Assembly: GCA_033856535.1 (NCBI GenBank) | Contig: JAWVEV010000107.1 | Coordinates: 1-6,928, forward strand | Origin: JAWVEV01 sp033856535 | GTDB lineage: Bacteria; Actinomycetota; Thermoleophilia; Miltoncostaeales; Miltoncostaeaceae | DNA: 6,928 bases | Reading direction: 5' to 3' | Shown: in pieces, positions 6,263 to 6,928 of the stretch | Layout: each line of letters begins with the position of its first letter | Numbering within the stretch: the stretch's first letter is position 1 | Notes under the pieces: model-generated | Told to the model about the DNA's origin: nothing | Database searches by the model: none | Seen by the model: only the letters and a program-made list of their open reading frames with translations | Translations under genes and position numbers: made by a program

Positions 6263-6328
6263 GGGCTGATCCTCGGCCGTCCGAAACACCCTGCGTCGGC
6301 AACTCGTCCAAGACACAGGGATCAGCCC
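6263..6328 (+). promoter_or_regulatory. inverted repeat in the TasA-like leader, possible translation control
   Basis: GGGCTGATCC (6263-6272) is the exact reverse complement of GGATCAGCCC (6319-6328), 46 nt apart, with an added G-U pair at 6273/6318. The right arm covers most of AGGG (6317-6320), the only Shine-Dalgarno-like element, and ends 3 nt before the ATG at 6332. If transcription starts upstream of 6263, folding would hide the ribosome binding site. A weaker inner GCCG/CGGC stem (6276-6279, 6297-6300) fits inside the loop. It matches no riboswitch class I can recognise. Confidence 0.35.
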
Positions 6329-6331
6329 AGG

Positions 6332-6841
6332 ATGATCAGGCACAAGCGCTCCATCGTCGGTCTCGCGACCGTCCTCGCCGCCGCCGCCGTTGCGGTCGGC
6401 TCAGGGGCCACCTTCACCTCGCAGTCGGCGAACGCAGAGAGCAGCTTCGTGTCGGGCACCCTCACGCAGTCCAACTCGAAGGACGGGGTCGCGGTGGTGA
6501 CCGGCTCCGACATGAAGCCCGGCGACGTCCGCACGGGCGACGTCACGATCACCAATACCGGCTCGCTGCCGGGCGTCTTCACGCTCGAGGAGCAGAACGA
6601 CAGCAACGGGTTCCAGGCCGGCAGCCTGAAGCTGAAGATCCAGGACACCGGGAACAACTCCGTGGTCTACAGCGGCGACCTGGGCTCCGTCCCGGCCGCC
6701 GGCATCGCCCTCGGGTCCTTCGCCGCGAACGGCGGCGCGCACACCTACCGCTTCACGGTCACGCTGCAGGCGACCGCCGGCGACGACGACCAGGGCCGCT
6801 CGGCCGGGGCCGAGTACGTCTGGAACGCGGTCCAGGAGTAA
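6332..6841 (+). CDS. TasA/camelysin-like exported protein with SipW-type N-terminus
   Basis: A 169-aa exported protein of the TasA/CalY (camelysin) type. In Bacillus these are processed by the signal peptidase SipW and build extracellular matrix fibres. Here the N-terminus is basic (MIRHKR), with an Ala/Val core to about residue 25, and a family-like exit GSGATFTSQSANAESSFVSGTL (23-44), comparable to TasA's Phe-Ala-Ser-Gly-Thr-Leu start of the mature domain. MKPGD (61-65) and ITNTGSL (73-79) match TasA's LKPGD and NNGSL motifs. The rest is beta-rich and the protein ends at AEYVWNAVQE. It is shorter than B. subtilis TasA (about 260 aa). ATG at 6332 is chosen because the signal peptide starts there; the same frame is open far upstream but antisense to the kelch gene. 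AGGG lies 11 nt before the ATG, a weak site. No sipW is in view. A fibre role is inference; family membership is fairly sure. Confidence 0.8.
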   Translation: MIRHKRSIVGLATVLAAAAVAVGSGATFTSQSANAESSFVSGTLTQSNSKDGVAVVTGSDMKPGDVRTGDVTITNTGSLPGVFTLEEQNDSNGFQAGSLKLKIQDTGNNSVVYSGDLGSVPAAGIALGSFAANGGAHTYRFTVTLQATAGDDDQGRSAGAEYVWNAVQE

Positions 6842-6852
6842 CTCCGAAACTC

Positions 6853-6885
6853 CGCCCCCGCTCGGGGGCGCTCCGACCCCCGAGC
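6853..6885 (+). terminator. overlapping alternative hairpins after the TasA-like gene
   Basis: Two perfect stems compete for the same bases. CGCCCCC (6853-6859) pairs with GGGGGCG (6864-6870) over a 4-nt loop, while GCTCGGGGG (6860-6868) pairs with CCCCCGAGC (6877-6885) over 8 nt. They start 11 nt after the TAA stop. The second is followed by CCTTCC, with few T. They most likely end the TasA-like transcript; a switch is possible but not shown. Confidence 0.55.
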
Positions 6886-6904
6886 CCTTCCGTCAACCCG
6901 CCGG

Positions 6905-6928
6905 CGGGACCGTTCTCCTTCGGTCCCG
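6905..6928 (+). terminator. perfect 8-bp hairpin at the right window edge
   Basis: CGGGACCG (6905-6912) pairs exactly with CGGTCCCG (6921-6928) around the pyrimidine loop TTCTCCTT. The right arm ends on the last base of the window, so what follows (T-tract or a new gene) cannot be seen. It could be a second terminator or the leader structure of the next gene. Confidence 0.4.

Larger units (their letters stand above)
6041..6331. other. divergent intergenic region with palindromes and direct repeats
   Basis: These 291 bases separate the divergent kelch and TasA-like genes and must hold both promoters, but no convincing -35/-10 pair is visible on either strand. Visible elements are GACCG-ccttt-CGGTC (6121-6135), the perfect 14-bp palindrome TCGGCCCGGGCCGA (6198-6211), CGGCC-9 nt-GGCCG (6212-6230), the direct repeat CGATACC (6234-6240 and 6245-6251) and a 10-bp inverted repeat near the TasA-like start. 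No coding sequence with a plausible start and codon bias was found here. Short GC palindromes are expected by chance at this composition. Confidence 0.5.

Noticed and set aside
4266..6311. 681-codon - strand frame overlapping the first kelch gene
   Set aside because: It is out of frame with the kelch repeats and signal peptide, and biased to Arg/Ala/Gly.
4250..6331. Long + strand open frame continuing upstream of the TasA-like gene, antisense to the kelch gene
   Set aside because: Its translation is Arg/Gly/Ala-rich and low in complexity, as expected for the complement of GC-biased coding DNA, and its apparent repeats mirror the kelch gene. Only the part from ATG 6332 has a signal peptide and family motifs.
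6041..6331. Cyclic-di-GMP or other known riboswitch before the TasA-like gene
   Set aside because: A matrix gene made this worth checking, but I see no conserved core of a known class; only the simple inverted repeat is supported.

Overview
The window is very GC-rich (clearly above 70 % by eye), its codons end almost always in G or C, and gene density is high. This fits a high-GC actinobacterium. The mix of an AAA/TPR signalling ATPase, secreted kelch proteins and a TasA-like protein suggests the Thermoleophilia/Solirubrobacterales, but that placement is inference. There is no rRNA, tRNA, CRISPR array, transposase or integrase.

Layout, left to right. (1) At 3-2060 on the + strand lies the 3' part of a large STAND-like ATPase with TPR repeats. 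Its reading frame is open at the left edge, so an N-terminal domain is probably outside the window. A hairpin follows. (2) At 2190-2390 (+) a 66-codon gene with a strong Shine-Dalgarno encodes a small exported peptide, closed by a perfect 9-bp hairpin. (3) On the - strand two paralogous secreted six-bladed kelch proteins lie in tandem, 6040-4331 first and 4208-2460 second. Their propellers are close homologues but their C-termini are unrelated. The first ends in a Pro/Thr linker and three exact-period 45-residue repeats built around INQRISQAA. The second ends in a polyproline hinge and a CBM6-like beta-sandwich. The 122-nt gap between them holds a hairpin and a consensus -35 box, so the second gene may have its own promoter. 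(4) A 291-nt intergenic region separates the first kelch gene from a divergent TasA/camelysin-like exported protein at 6332-6841 (+). It holds palindromes, a 7-bp direct repeat at helical spacing and an inverted repeat whose right arm abuts the start codon. (5) After that gene come overlapping, mutually exclusive hairpins and one more at the window edge.

Reading as a system: four consecutive genes (small exported peptide, two kelch adhesin-like proteins, TasA-like fibre-type protein) all carry N-terminal export signals. The best hypothesis is a cell-surface or extracellular-matrix locus. No SipW-type signal peptidase, sortase or exporter is visible here, and the link to the ATPase gene is only proximity.
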